This document shows, piece by piece, positions 51,008 to 62,424 of a DNA stretch of 64,000 nucleotides. How positions within the stretch are numbered: the first letter of the stretch is position 1; every line of letters begins with the position of its first letter. This stretch comes from Prorocentrum cordatum (taxonomy: Eukaryota > Sar > Dinophyceae > Prorocentrales > Prorocentraceae): the NCBI GenBank assembly GCA_963575745.1, contig CAUYUJ010021673.1:1-64000 (forward strand), given 5' to 3'. The position numbers were made by a program, and so were the translations under genes. The notes beneath the pieces are model-generated. The model worked only from the letters and a program-made list of their open reading frames with translations. It made no database searches and was not told where the DNA came from.

Positions 51008-51222
51008 TCCTCCTCCTCCTCCTCCTCCTCCTCCTCCTCCTCCTCCTCCTCCTCCTCCTCCTCTTCCTCCCCTCCTCCTCCTCCTCCTCCTCCTCCTCCT
51101 CCTCCTCCTCCCTCCGCCTCCGCCTCCGCCTCCGCCTCCGCGTCCACCTCCGCCTCCGCCTCCGCCTCCTCCTCCTCCTCCTCCTCCTCCTCCTCCTCCT
51201 CCTCCTCCTCCTCCTCCTCTAG
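51008..51222. repeat. CTC microsatellite (probable intron)
   Basis: CTC/TCC triplets with a CCGCCT interruption fill most of the gap between two exons and end at TCTAG (51,218-51,222). A pyrimidine-rich run before AG is typical of an acceptor, and here the tract is unusually long. Frames through it give poly-Ser or poly-Pro. Confidence 0.8.
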
Positions 51223-52285
51223 CGACACCCGGCAGGAGCAGCACGCCGCTGAGACCCAGCAGCTGAGGCAAGCGGGAGCCAGCGGCCCGGAGATCCAGCC
51301 GCCTGGAGGCGCCGAGCCCACGGACACCCCGCGGGACGCGGCCCGCACCAGGCGGGAGCTGCAGCGCCTGCGGCTGCACATGGAGGAGCTCGAGGGCGCC
51401 ATGGAGGAGCAGCAGCGCCGCGGCCTGGAGCTGTCGCGCGAGCTGGCGTCGAAGACGGAGCGCGTGCAGGTCCTGGAGGGGCAGGTGAAGGCGCTGCGGC
51501 CTGCCGCGGGCAGGCCCGACGCGGCCGCGGCCGCGGGCAGAGCGGCGGCCGACGGCGGCGGGTGCGGCGAGCCGGTGGCGCGGGCGCCGCGCGGCAGCTC
51601 GCGCTCGCTCGCTGCGGAGTCGGCGACGCAGGCGGAGACAGGTTGGCAGGGGGCGCTCCGCAGCCCGCGGGGGCTCCACAGTCCGCGGGCGCAGGTGGAG
51701 GCGCAGAACGACTTCCCACGACGGTTCGCCACCGAGCCGGTGGCGTGGGCTGGGGCCCAGGCCTCACCGCCGCCGCTCTTTGTCCCGGAGGGAGGCCGCA
51801 ACGCCTTTGGCGCGCTCGGGCGCCAGGGCCAGGCGGACTCGCGCTTCGGAGGAGGCGCCGCGCTGGAGGCGCCGATGGGCCTGTCGCCCCCGATACTGAT
51901 GCCGCCGCCCTGCCTCCGAGCGCCGCAGCCGGCGGAGCTTCGCCGCGGGGCCGCGGACGCGGCGGACGCCCTGGGAGGCACCGCCTCGGAGCGTGGCGGC
52001 TTCGGGGCCCTCGAGGCGCTCACCGTCCTCCCTGGCGGCGGCGGCGAGGAGCTGAGCAGGGTACGCTCGCTGTCAACGCCCGCGTCCTCGCGGCACGTCG
52101 GCTGGGACCGGCAGCCGCCGTCGGGGGCCGGCGTGCCCAGCGCGGGCCGGCAGTCGCAGGAGCTGCTGCGCGAGATGCGGCGGCTCCGGGCCACGATGAG
52201 TGACCTGGAGCGGCAGGCCGGGCCGAGGGAGGGCCGCACGCGCGCGGACGGCCGGTGGCCGGACCGAGGCCTCGGGGGTTGCTGA
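51223..52285 (+). CDS. Coiled-coil protein, large exon
   Basis: An open frame of about 354 codons with a clear protein-like start: DTRQEQHAAETQQLRQ, then a coiled coil (RRELQRLRLHMEELEGAMEE, QQRRGLELSRELASKTERVQ, VLEGQVKAL). A long Ala/Gly/Pro-rich region with a few aromatic anchors follows. A second short coiled coil appears near the end (QELLREMRRLRATMSDLERQ). TGA at 52,283 closes it, but a donor before it is possible because exon-like sequence continues downstream. It is likely a structural or scaffolding protein. No family is recognised. The GC-rich third positions favour coding. Confidence 0.65.
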
Positions 52286-52439
52286 AGGTGTTCTTGGCCC
52301 AGGGTGTCCCCAGCTCTTGGCTCCATGTCGGGGTCCTTGCAGGGCCCTCCGGGCCTCGTGGGGGCGTGCTCTGCAGAAACCACCTGCGCCTCCCTGCGGC
52401 AGGGCTGGGGCCACCTCGGGCCAGGACCACATCTGGAAA

Positions 52440-52840
52440 GACCCGACGAGGGGGCGGGCTCGCGGCGCGCCCGGGCGCCTTCGGCGTGAGCTCCGGGGAC
52501 GCCTGGGGAGCGCAGCGCCTGCGCGGCGGCCGCCACGAGGAGAGCCGCGACGACCTCACGGCGCGCCAGGGCGCCTTCGGCGAGAGTTCTGGGGACGCCT
52601 GGGGCGCGCAGCGCCTGCGCGGCGGCCGCGGCGAGGAGAGTCGCGATGGCGAAGGCGCGCTGTTCGTCGGCCACGCGGCCGCCGGCGAGGGGGCCATGCC
52701 GCGGTGGGGTTCGCCGAACGGCGCTTGGCGCGGCCTTGGCGGCGGGGAGGAGCCAATGACTCGTCGGGAGCTTGCGCAGCCAGACTGGAGGCAAGTCAAA
52801 GGTTCGCCCTCGTCCATGAGAGGCAACGCTTCGGGCGAAG
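52440..52840 (+). CDS. Coiled-coil gene, possible further exon with 96-bp duplication
   Basis: A frame holds two adjacent copies of a 32-residue unit: ARPGAFGVSSGDAWGAQRLR...EESRD and ARQGAFGESSGDAWGAQRLR...EESRD. The DNA copies lie at about 52,457-52,552 and 52,553-52,648. The duplication is in frame and the substitutions between copies are mild, which supports translation. The frame continues with DGEGALFVGHAAAGEGAMPR and WGSPNGAWRGLGG. Its link to the exon ending near 52,250 requires splicing out about 190 bp. It has the same strand and composition as the exon before it. Confidence 0.45.
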
Positions 52841-52849
52841 ATAACTGTA

Positions 52850-54340
52850 GTTACACATACACAGGTCGATCCTGGCGGGGCCCGTCTTTGGCCCGAGATC
52901 GGTGCACGTGCCTCCCTGGCCAGGCCGTCAGGGCGCCTGCACCGATCCTGGGCTCAGGGTGGGCCTGGCCCTGAGTGGCGTATGTGCATAGTCCTGCATA
53001 GTTCCCTTTCGCCCAAGGTTCGGGGGGAAGAGGCCCATGGCAGGATTCCTCGGCTTCCAACTGCCCATTCGCCGCCAGTGGGTGCCCGACAGCCCACCCT
53101 GCCCAGAAGCGCGAGGTTTCGCAATCGGGGCCCATCGCTGACCAATCGGCGATGCATCGCCGATTCCAGGTCGATGGTTCCCGCCATGAGCTGGTTCCTC
53201 CTATCGCTACTCCTCAGTCCATCCGCCCGTCCCCCCTCGTGTGTGGGAGGCACTCCCATGCTCACGGTCTCGCGGTCCAGACTCTTCGCCTGGTTAGCCT
53301 TGTGATAAAGGGCGGAGTTGCGTTGCTGGCCCGCGTGGAACTCATGGGTGGGATCGCGACTCCATGATCATTGGCCCGCGACTTTGTGCGCACATGGCTG
53401 ACATGCGTCCACTTCCCGCGCGGAGCGTATTTATGGGATCGCGCGTGCATGGCATAGCGCTTTTGGGTGTCCAGACCGCGAGGGCATTGGTTTAGAAGCG
53501 TTGGTAGTTGTAGGCCTCGTCCTTGTGAGCCGCTCCTCGTTGTCGCACCACAAGACTTGCCAGCAGGGTGGTCCAAGCGTTTCGCTTGAGGCTCAGTCAC
53601 TCCTTGCCGTTTTCAGACAGCTAGTAAGGACAGTATGCAGGGACGACTTGTTCTGTAAGAACTACTGTTTGGCACCCGATGCAGCGAGGTTGGCATATGG
53701 TGAACTCACAGGTAAAACGTGGATCACAAGAGCAAAGAAGGACCCCCGTCATAATATTAATTGCAACTGACACTTGGAGTACAAGCGACGGACCAGCGAG
53801 CGGAATAGTCAGGCGGAGCTTCTCCACGCCTGACAGTCTTGCTGCCAGAAAGGACAGATTATGACCCAGCGCGGAACTTCCCTGACGAGGATGCATCGTT
53901 GCCCAGATCGGTGCTATTGTCCTCGGCCTTACTAGCGTTCGGTGGGAGCAGGCACTTGGAGCGCATGGGGACTGCGACGAGAAGCGGCTCGCGTCGGAGC
54001 AGCTGCCGTCGGCTGGCTTTTTGCCGAACGAGTGAACATTCTGCTGGCACGTCGCATGGACGACGCAGAAACGGGGCAGTCTACACCGACATTGGCGCGC
54101 AAGCTGCCCGCAGAAGGTCGCGCGCAAGCGCCCGCGTTGCCAGTGTGGCGTGACGCGCCGGCGGCCCGCGCAAGCCTCGGTGTGAGGTCGCCGTGCCGTC
54201 GTGCCTACGACCCGCTTCTTTTCTCAGAGCGTGAATTACCTGCCCCGCTTTCGCTTCCAGACAAGACCAAGTCATACCACGCGCCTCCTGGTCAAGCGAC
54301 CCGACTGGTGCGGGCCGTAGCCTGGTATCGTTGGGTATCG
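52850..54340. other. No gene recognised; dispersed repeat with palindrome
   Basis: 53,065-53,240 resembles 17,545-17,720 and includes CGGCGATGCATCGCCG at 53,147-53,162. 54,085-54,195 is related to 41,895-42,000. A stretch of lower GC (53,370-53,900) has only short random frames. Confidence 0.5.
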
Positions 54341-54649
54341 TTTGGAAACGAGGGTGGTCAAAAGCGAGGTAGGTTCGTTTGCCTCCGATTTTCGCCGCTG
54401 CGGCGGAGCAGCGCCAGCAGCGTGGCTGCCTGCGCAGGCCGCTCCCTGCGGAGCCGCCCCGCGGTCCGCGCCACCGCAGGCCGCACCACGAGCGGTCGCA
54501 TCGGCAGCGCGAGAGGCGTGCCGTCGACCGGGGTGTATTGGGTACGCTGGCGTGGATGGGAGGCTGCCAGCCGGGCCTCGGTGCGTCCGGCTGCCTGCCG
54601 AACATGATGGGCGTGTGTTCCACCACCGCCATCAGAAGTCGGAAGGGGG

Positions 54650-54765
54650 GGTCCTCCTCCTCCCCTTCCTCCTCCTCCGCCTCCTCCTCCTCCTCCTCGC
54701 CCTCCTCCTCGCCCTCCTCCTCCTTCCGCCCTCCAACTTGTGGTGGTGGTGGTGGTGGTGCAAGA
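54650..54765. repeat. CTC and GGT microsatellites
   Basis: CTC/TCC triplets (54,652-54,735) are followed by (GGT) units to about 54,760. Confidence 0.85.
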
Positions 54766-54903
54766 CAGGCGCATCAGAAAACGTCGGGCGCGGCGAGCGG
54801 CCCCGCAGCGTGTCCACCAGGGCGGCAGGCTCCTCGGCGGGAGCGCGGGCGACCTGGGCACTTTGGCGGGCCCCCGCGGAGGTCGGTCGGCCTGGAGTCG
54901 CAG
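54766..54903 (+). other. Possible exon upstream of inverted-repeat element
   Basis: A plus frame reads RQAPRRERGRPGHFGGPPRR then SVGLESQ up to GTCGCAG/GTCTCAG, a possible GT donor at 54,904. Composition alone is weak evidence. It is noted because the boundary coincides with the inverted-repeat element. Confidence 0.2.
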
Positions 54904-54910
54904 GTCTCAG

Positions 54911-55093
54911 TATCGCTGAACCGATCCCCATCCCCATCCCCATCCCCTTCGAGACCCCCACCAAAGTACCCCCCCTCGCTGGGGATGCACACCTCGAAAC
55001 CCAAGGGGAGCGGCCTGCATCCCCATCCGGGGGCGTCAATCGGCCAGTGGGGCCCAGGCCACGCCCCTGGGGATGGGGATCGGTTCAACGATA
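54911..55093. mobile_element. 183-bp inverted-repeat element with 5-bp target duplication CTCAG
   Basis: The left end is TATCGCTGAACCGATCCCCA then TCCCC. The right end is GGGGATGGGGATCGGTTCAA then CGATA, inverse with one mismatch over 25 bp. CTCAG flanks both sides (54,906-54,910 and 55,094-55,098). It has no ORF. GT at 54,904 and AG at 55,098 would give a 195-bp canonical intron exactly containing the element. The ends also resemble the ACCAG...CTGGT family (GAAC..ATCCC.AYCCC). Confidence 0.82.
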
Positions 55094-55098
55094 CTCAG

Positions 55099-55640
55099 TC
55101 GGCCCTGCCAAATCAAGGGTGCCCTTGTGCCCTTTGTGCCTCGTCGCGACCCTGCCTCCTGCATGCCTGTGGCAGTGTGGCCCTCGGAAGGGTCCTGTGT
55201 CCCCCTCGCGTGACCCGCCTCGTCGGGTCCGACCGCGGGGTCGAGGCCTGGCCTCTGTGGCATGGGATGGGCAACCACGCCTGTGGACAGCAGCGGCAGC
55301 CGCCTGGACGGTTCGACGAGGCATCGTGGCCCGGCAAGCTGCACGGGCGGCGGCCGCGAGCAGCGCGGCACCGTCAGCGCACATGCTTCCGATGTGGTGC
55401 CCAGGGGGGAGATAGCGCATGCCGCAATCGCCTAATTGAGCCAGATGGCCAGGCGCTGGCAGCTATTCCAGTGGAAGCCCGTGCCAAGACGCGCCCTGCT
55501 TGCCTCCAGGGTGCCATGGGCGGGAAGCGTGACCTGCCCACACCCAAAATCAACAGACGTCCTGGGGTCTCAGGGTTGGGCTTCTTGTGGATGGTTTCTT
55601 GTGGTCGAGCTCCTACTGTATGTGGTACGACGTGAGTCAA
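55099..55640. other. Dispersed repeats, no gene accepted
   Basis: 55,110-55,210 is related to 32,905-33,010 (AAGGGTGCCCTTGTGCCC...). 55,500-55,620 is related to 40,195-40,310 (GGGGTCTCAGGGTTGGG...). A plus frame over 55,300-55,420 (RGIVARQAARAAAASSAAPS) is compositional. Confidence 0.5.
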
Positions 55641-57470
55641 TCACCATAGACACGCTTATGTAGCCGAGGACATCGCAGTACACCGCAAGCGGTGCAATAT
55701 ATTGGTTCTTCAGTCCGACCAACGTCTGCAATGTTCACTTACTTGTTATTGGGAACATTCGTGTTGGTTGGCCATGCAAACCGAGCCCTCCCAGCGGAAC
55801 ATGGCAGGCTGCGCCACGAACTGTCATTATTTGTGCAAGAGAGTCTGACAGGACCGCGTTAACCCGGCTTGGCGATATGAAGCCCATGTGAGCGAGCAAA
55901 TAATTTACCAAGGTGGTATTTGAATGCTTCGACTGCCCACGGTCATCTCGGACGGCAGCCACAATAAGTTGATGACGTGCTCGTTGCCGAGTTGCACGGC
56001 ATAGACGACACGCAGCGAATGTTGGTTGTTAGGGATAGATGCGGTGGTGCAAACCAGAACACCACAAGACACATCACACGTTCTGTCCAGCGTTCTTTCT
56101 CAAGCAATCGGTAGCTTGTAAATTCACATGCCCTCAACATGCACATGGGTTTAGGAATACCAGCACCCCGTTCTTGGCAGTTCTGTTATGGGCTCACATC
56201 ATCCAGTGACCGTATGGGCGCGGCTGATCTTCCACGAGTTCGTGTTGTTGTTGCGCATGGCGTTGATTGTTCATGGTGTTGGTAATATGGATCAACAATC
56301 AGGAGGTGAGAAGCACTTCTGCAGAATGCGTTGACAGACTAAACGATCAGACGTTCACAGCATGGGCTTGCAGGAAATTATGTACCCAAAAGACTGGATG
56401 AGCATGTATTGCTGTTAGCCGACGTGTCTACAATGTCATACCACTTTGGGAACGCCCCGACGGCAACATCTGTCAAACAAAGTGGAGATAGTCGTCGCAG
56501 GGCTTCCTTAGCGTCTGACGAGACGCATGCATGTGGTCAGATTTTTGTCTTTGCGTCGGAACAGGAAGGCTCCCAATGGAAATATTCGATGAGTGATAGT
56601 TTCCTCTGGGCTACACTTGGCTGCCTGCGTTTTCTAAAAATTAGGTGCCACTTCGAAGGGAGATGCGCCCCAAACAAGTGTGAGGCCAGCGAGGTTGGAT
56701 GTTGCGTCAACAGAGCACATGGTGATGACGACCCCCCCCCAAAAAAAAGTCAATGTTTGCGCACGGTCGGAGTTTTGGACATTTCGACCGAACACATGAC
56801 AGATGGTATCGGTACGCTCCGTTCTGCCAAAAGTGGTGGAACATCTTGTCAGTTGATTTGTGTGGTAATGATGTTCCGTGTCTTTCACATACGGATGGAT
56901 TCAGACATCATGTATTTGGACGGTTGTTTGAAGTATCGAGTTGCGGCAGCCCAAATTTGCCGACCTTGGTGTCGACAAGGTTTGGCTTGGTTTCGTACAA
57001 CTCAGTGGGACGTACTGTTGTTGAAGGCTTGAGGTACACAGGTGCGTCGTACATCGTCAATGGTTAGTTACATTGGGCGGCACCTTGAAACTTCGTCAGT
57101 GAGTTGACTTGGCGCGCAATCATGCGAATCTGCTTCGCCCGTATCTCGGCAACGGTCACCACCAGCTTCCCGTGGCTCTTCTCCTAAGAAATTGCAGGCC
57201 ACGTCACATGTTATTTCGCTGCATGTTCGGAGGCATTGCTCCGAAATTGTGCACTGGAATGAAGCCAGCGTGTCGCAGCCTGATTGCGCGGATGACACGG
57301 AAGTTGCTGTGCCCCTGCGAGCACAGCAATTATTGCACAGCGTGTTTTGTATGTTGATGTGTTGTGTTGATTGGCGGGTGATGGACCGCGTTCAGAGTGG
57401 CCCGTGGATTGGCATTCACGCGAGCTCCGTGCTTCGTTCGCCATGTGGCACAGCAGTACAGCACCAGAAA
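55641..57470. other. Lower-GC unique region, no gene accepted
   Basis: About 1.8 kb with more AT than the surroundings and few repeats. A 207-codon plus frame (56,409-57,032, from MLLADVSTMSYHF) is the longest, but shows no domain, signal or repeat and is Cys/His/Met-rich in an irregular way. It may be chance. A poly-C/poly-A junction lies at 56,732-56,748. Confidence 0.45.
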
Positions 57471-58188
57471 TTGTCATCGTCGTCGTCATCGTCATTGTCA
57501 TCAATTGCCATCGTCATCATTGTCATCTTGTCATCGTTATCGACAAGGGTCGAGTGGGATGCAATCGGCGAAGGTGTCTCGCGGGGGGGGGCGGGCGGGA
57601 CCGGCGTGCTTTCCGCGCCCCCCTCTGTGCGGTGCCTTCACTTGTCCGCTCACGGCAGGTGCAGCCTGGTCGATGCCACGCTTGGTCGCTCGAGGCTCGT
57701 GTCATGATTGGGCCGTCGATGCCAGATCCCCATCTTGTCATCTCAGGCATCTCGCCTTTGCCAGAGTTTTCTTCCCCGCATGCCTCCGCCCCGTCGACCT
57801 CCGTGTTCCTGCTCTCTCGCGCCGCGCGGCGCCCGTCGCCCCGGACGCCAGCGTCGGCGGCACCAGGCGCCGCCCCCTGTGCCCACCCACCCTCCTCCTC
57901 ATCCTCCTCCTCCTCCTCCTCCTCCTCCGCCACTCCTGCCGCGGGTGTTGTGTCTGTTCAGGTGGCGCAGTTTGCTTGGTGTGCGCCACCCCGGGCAGAT
58001 CCGTGTGGTTCATTTCACAGGTCAGTGTGTCAGTGTGTGTACGCTCGCCACATCCGAACGCACGGATCAGATCTGTACATGTATGTATATATATATACAC
58101 GTATACATAGATACACAGACATAAGCATACGCATAAACATACGCATCCATATGTGTATACATGCTTATACATGTATTTGTACATATAC

Positions 58189-58226
<38 letters not shown>

Positions 58227-58240
58227 GCCCATCCTGTCTG
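57471..58240. repeat. TCATCG, CTC and TA/CATA microsatellites in non-coding DNA
   Basis: GTCATC words lie at 57,474-57,545, CTC triplets at 57,890-57,930, and ATACATA and TA runs at 58,078-58,222. No convincing gene lies between. Confidence 0.7.
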
Positions 58241-58439
58241 TATGCTTGGCCTCTTCGTTATCGTCATCCCCTTCCCCCTTCCCTCATCGTTCGCCTGCTC
58301 CTCCTTGGGACATGTTTCTTTCTCCTCGGCGTCCCCCTTCCTGCATTAATCCCCTCTCTGAATTATTACTCTCCTCTCCACCCGCCTCGCACTGCGGTTG
58401 CTTGTGATGTTGTTTCTCCTATGTATCGTCGTCGTCTTT

Positions 58440-58570
58440 CTTTTATTTTCCAACTTCCTTCTCTTCCTCCTCCTGTTCCTCTTCGTCCTCGTCCTCCCCC
58501 CCTCCTCCTCCTCCTCCTCTTCCTCCTCCTCCTCCTCCTCCTCCTCCCTCATCCTCCTCCTCCTTTTCGT
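58440..58570. repeat. CTC/TCC microsatellite
   Basis: Pyrimidine triplets with CTT interruptions. From 58,571 to 59,250 GC-rich sequence and purine triplets (58,850-58,920, 59,105-59,190) follow without a gene. Confidence 0.8.
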
Positions 58571-59329
58571 CGTCCTCTTCGACTGCTTTCCCATCCTTGC
58601 TTCTACATTTCCCACCCCCTGCTCTCCGACACGCCCGGCGGCGCGATCCTCCCTGATGTCGTCCTTTTCGGTCGTTGCACCCCACCCCCCTTCCTTCCGC
58701 ACTCTCACCACCCTGCCCTCCCAATAAGCCCCGTGGCGCGGGTCAGGACCCCAGCCTCGGCGACCAGACGGCTTCCGCCGGGTCCCTCCTGGGGAGCGCG
58801 CAGGATACGCCCGCGGGCACATCGCGGGAGGCGGCAGGCAAGAAGAGGGGTGGCGGAGGAAGGAGGGTAGGAGGGTCGAGGAGGAGGAGGAGGTGGCGGC
58901 GGAGGGAGCAGGAGGAGGAGACCACGTTGGTCCCCATGTTGTTCTCCGTATCTGCCTTTGCTCGTTGCTCCCCCTGCCTTGCTTGCTCTGCTCAGTCCAT
59001 TGCTCCTGTTCCGCTTGCCTTGCTTCTCGTGCGCTGAGGACGTATGACATGCTGTGAGCCCGCGCGCCACGATGGGAGATGGGAAAGGAAGGGGACGGCG
59101 AGGGAGAGGAGGAGGAGGAGGAGGAGGAGGAGGAAAGAGGGTGAAGGGCGAGGGAGTGGGAGCAGGAGGAAGAAGAGGAGGAGGATTACTCGAGTGAGAT
59201 GGAGAAGGACGTGGGTAGCGACGACGACGGGCAACGTTAGGGGGGACCTACCTTCCTAAACATGTACGAGGGCTGCTGGTGGGTACTTTCGGATCGATGC
59301 ACTGGCTACCCCTCCGAGTGGGATGGAGC

Positions 59330-59530
59330 CCACAGGTTGCAGGAGAGCGTCCCGCGAGGGAGCTCTGGCCAGTCGTTGGTGACGACTGCGCTTGCCTCTC
59401 CTGCGGCCTGGATGCAAAAGAGCGTCCCGCGAGGGAGTTCTGGCCAGCTGTCGGTGACGGCTGCGCTTGCCTCTAGTGCGTGCAGACCTTGGCGGAAGCG
59501 TCCCGCAAGGGAGTTCTGGCCACATGTCTG
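59330..59530. repeat. Three diverged copies of a 66-75-bp repeat
   Basis: GAGCGTCCCGCGAGGGAGCTCTGGCCAG..., GAGCGTCCCGCGAGGGAGTTCTGGCCAG... and GAAGCGTCCCGCAAGGGAGTTCTGGCCA... start near 59,343, 59,420 and 59,494. Each continues with TGTCGGTGACGGCTGCGCTTGCC or a variant. Confidence 0.8.
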
Positions 59531-59689
59531 TGATAGGTGCGTTTGCCTTCTGCTGGGGTCGGGCATAACGTGTGCCCAAATGGTTTATGTTTCCGGCTGT
59601 TGCCATCGTATCTGGATCCAACAGTGACTGGTGGATGGAGGTTGGGTATCAATTGATACAGTGGCAATGTTCATCGCACAATGGTATCG

Positions 59690-60030
59690 ACATATTGATG
59701 CAATGTTGCTCCGTAGCATTGCGGACGTGTCCAATGTGAACTACCCCAGCGATGCTGCGATGGGCAATGATTGGGGAAATTCATCCTCCAATCGCCCATT
59801 GATCGCCGATGGGGGCCTCATAGCCCACCCAGGTTCGGCATCGCTTCGCTATCGGGGGGCGATCGGCGATCTACAGTCAAACCGCATGGTAAGGATGAAC
59901 AACTTTCCATGGTTACCCTTGCATCCTTCCCCTCCGGCCCTTCGTCGGCCGCTTCCGCTGGCCGCGCCCCATTCGCAAAGTGTCGACATGGCCCCCCGTA
60001 CGTCCTCATCGTGCCTCCTGGTTCTCGTGC
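59690..60030. repeat. GCGATCGGCGAT words and TACCCTTGCATCC dispersed repeat
   Basis: 59,750-59,870 holds CGCCCATTGATCGCCGATGG and inverse-like GGGGCGATCGGCGATC. 59,890-60,000 is a copy of the block at 41,076-41,190 (ACTTTCCANGGTTACCCT, GCAAAGTGTCGACATGGC). No gene is recognised up to 60,330. Confidence 0.6.
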
Positions 60031-60332
60031 GTCCTGCTTGTTCCGGGTGACTGCAGCCGCCATGCATCAGGAGGGGAAAAAACACACGCACACACAATTA
60101 ATCGTCGATTCCCCAGAGTGTACAGGAAAAGATGGGCAGCGTGGGAGCAGACAAAAACCCAGAAAATGTAGGAACATGTAGGACATCCTGTTATTCCCCA
60201 TATCCTAAGGATTGGGGTTCTTGTTATTACTCTGACGCCTCCCACTGCTCCTCCTTCCTCCTTCCTCCCGCTCGCGCCTCCCTCCTCCCAATGATAATCA
60301 CCAGACAAGACAAGACAAGATAAGATAGAGGG

Positions 60333-60850
60333 AGCCTCATGGTCACAAAACGCTGCCAGGGGCATCATTTGGGAGCCCCAAGGGGGAGCCACCCTGGCTG
60401 ATCTCACGAGCCCGTTCGCGCCGATTTTGGTGGGACGTCTCAGCTAAAATTGCCGTTTGGCCTCCCCAACATGTCTCTCTTGAGAGCCTCATGGTCGCAA
60501 AACGCTGCCAGGGGCATCATTTGGGAGCCCCAAGGGGGAGCCACCCTGGCTGATCTCACGAGCCCGTTCGCGCCGATTTTGGTGGGACGTCTCAGCTAGA
60601 ATTGCCGTTTGGCCTCCCCAACATGTATCTCTTGAGAGCCTCATGGTCACAAAACGCTGCCAGGGGCATCATTTGGGAGCCCCAAGGGGGAGCCACCCTG
60701 GCTGATCTCACGAGCCCGTTCGCGCCGATTTTGGTGGGACGTCTCAGCTAAAATTGCCGTTTGGCCTCTCTCTTGAGAGCCTCATGGTCGTCACCAAACG
60801 CTCATTTTGGCTTCCCAAAGAGGAGTCTGCCAGGGGCACCATTGGGATTC
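60333..60850. repeat. 152-bp tandem repeat, three and a half copies
   Basis: Units begin AGCCTCATGGTC at 60,333, 60,485, 60,637 and 60,778. The first three are 152, 152 and 141 bp, almost identical, with an 11-bp deletion in the third. The fourth diverges after its first 20 bp, where CATTTTGGCTTCCCAAAGAG appears. The near-identity of the units points to recent expansion. Confidence 0.95.
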
Positions 60851-60985
60851 AGACTCGCACCCAGACTCACTCATACACAAGCTCACTCACACTCAGATTC
60901 ATTTCTTCAGAGTCAGGCACACACAGACGTACCCATACTCAGACTCACCCACACTCAGGCTCACCTAACCCAGACTCCGTCAGAA
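60850..60985. repeat. ACTCACACTCAG repeats
   Basis: CAGACTCAC, ACACTCAG and CACACAGACG words recur for about 130 bp, joining the 152-bp array to the GA array. Confidence 0.75.
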
Positions 60986-61004
60986 GCCAGTAGCGAAGAG
61001 AGCA

Positions 61005-61005
61005 G

Positions 61006-61068
<63 letters not shown>

Positions 61069-61121
61069 GGAGAGAGCGAGAGAGAGAGAGAGAGAGAGAG
61101 AGCGCGAGCGCGAGCGCGAGC

Positions 61122-61159
<38 letters not shown>

Positions 61160-61428
61160 GCGAGCGAGCGAGAGAGAGAGAGAGCGAGGAAGAGAGAGAG
61201 AGAGAGAGGAAGATAGAGAGAGAGAGAAGGAGAGAGAGAGAGAGAGAGAGAGCAAGAGAGAGAGAGAGAGGAAGCGAGAGAGAGGAGAGAGGAGAGAGAG
61301 AGAGAGAGAGCGGAGAGAGAGAGAGAGAGGGGGAGTTGAGAGAGGAGACAGGCGAGAGAAAGAGAGAAGAGAGAAGAGAGAGAGAGAGAAGAGAGAAGAG
61401 AGAAGAGAGAGAGAGAGATAGATATAGA

Positions 61429-61460
<32 letters not shown>

Positions 61461-61481
61461 AAGTGGAAAGAGAGGGGGGGG

Positions 61482-61514
<33 letters not shown>

Positions 61515-61721
61515 AGAGAAGCGAAGAGAAGAGAAGAGAGAGATAGAGAGAGAGAGCGAGAGACGAGAGAGAGAGAGAGAGCAGAGAGAGAGAGAGAGAG
61601 AGAGCGGGAGAGAGCGAGGGAGAGCGAGAGAGAGCGAGAGAGAGCGAGTGAGAGCGAGAGAGAGAGAGAGAGCGAGAGAGAGCGACAGAGAGCGAGAGAG
61701 AGCAAGAGAGAGCGAGAGAGC

Positions 61722-61820
<99 letters not shown>

Positions 61821-61847
61821 AAGAGAAGCGAAGAGAAGAGAGAGAGC

Positions 61848-61880
<33 letters not shown>

Positions 61881-61897
61881 GAGAGAGCAGAGAGAGA

Positions 61898-61934
<37 letters not shown>

Positions 61935-62110
61935 CAGAGATAGAGGCAGAGAGAGAGAGGCACAGAGAGAGAGGCAGAGAGAGAGAGAGGCAGAGAGAGA
62001 GAGGCAGAGAGAGAGGCAGAGAGAGAGAGGCAGGGAAAGAGAGGCAGAGACAGAGAGAGGGCAGAGAGAGAGAGAGAGACAGAGAGAGCAGAGAGAGAGA
62101 GAGGCAGCTC
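61005..62110. repeat. GA-rich array, about 1.1 kb
   Basis: (GA)n with GAGC, GAAGA and GGCAGAGA interruptions. All-purine on the plus strand, so it can form triplex or other non-B DNA. Open frames on both strands give Arg-Glu or Leu-Ser repeats and explain the 400-543-codon ORFs seen here. Confidence 0.97.
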
Positions 62111-62424
62111 AGTCACACTTAAATCCAGATTCGTCCTCACCGAGTCCCACCACCAAGGGAGCGCCAGCAAGGAGATGCACATATGGGGATCCCCACGCAG
62201 TGAATAATTTGTGTGTATTTACTCGTGTGTCCCAGGGCCCCTTTAATGTGCCGCCGATCCCGTGTGGATGCTTCACCCCCCTGCGCTGGACCCCCCACGG
62301 CTGGCGTTGGCCGGACGGCGTGCGACGTGGCGCCGCCAGCGCGTTCACCACACGCTGTCCCCCGCCTCGGGGGCAGCGTGCACCGAAGACGCCCCGGCAG
62401 CAGGAAGGCGTGCACAGATCGGAG

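Noticed and set aside
56409-57032. 207-codon plus-strand ORF
   Set aside because: No domain, membrane segment, repeat or splice context; it is not distinguishable from a chance frame.
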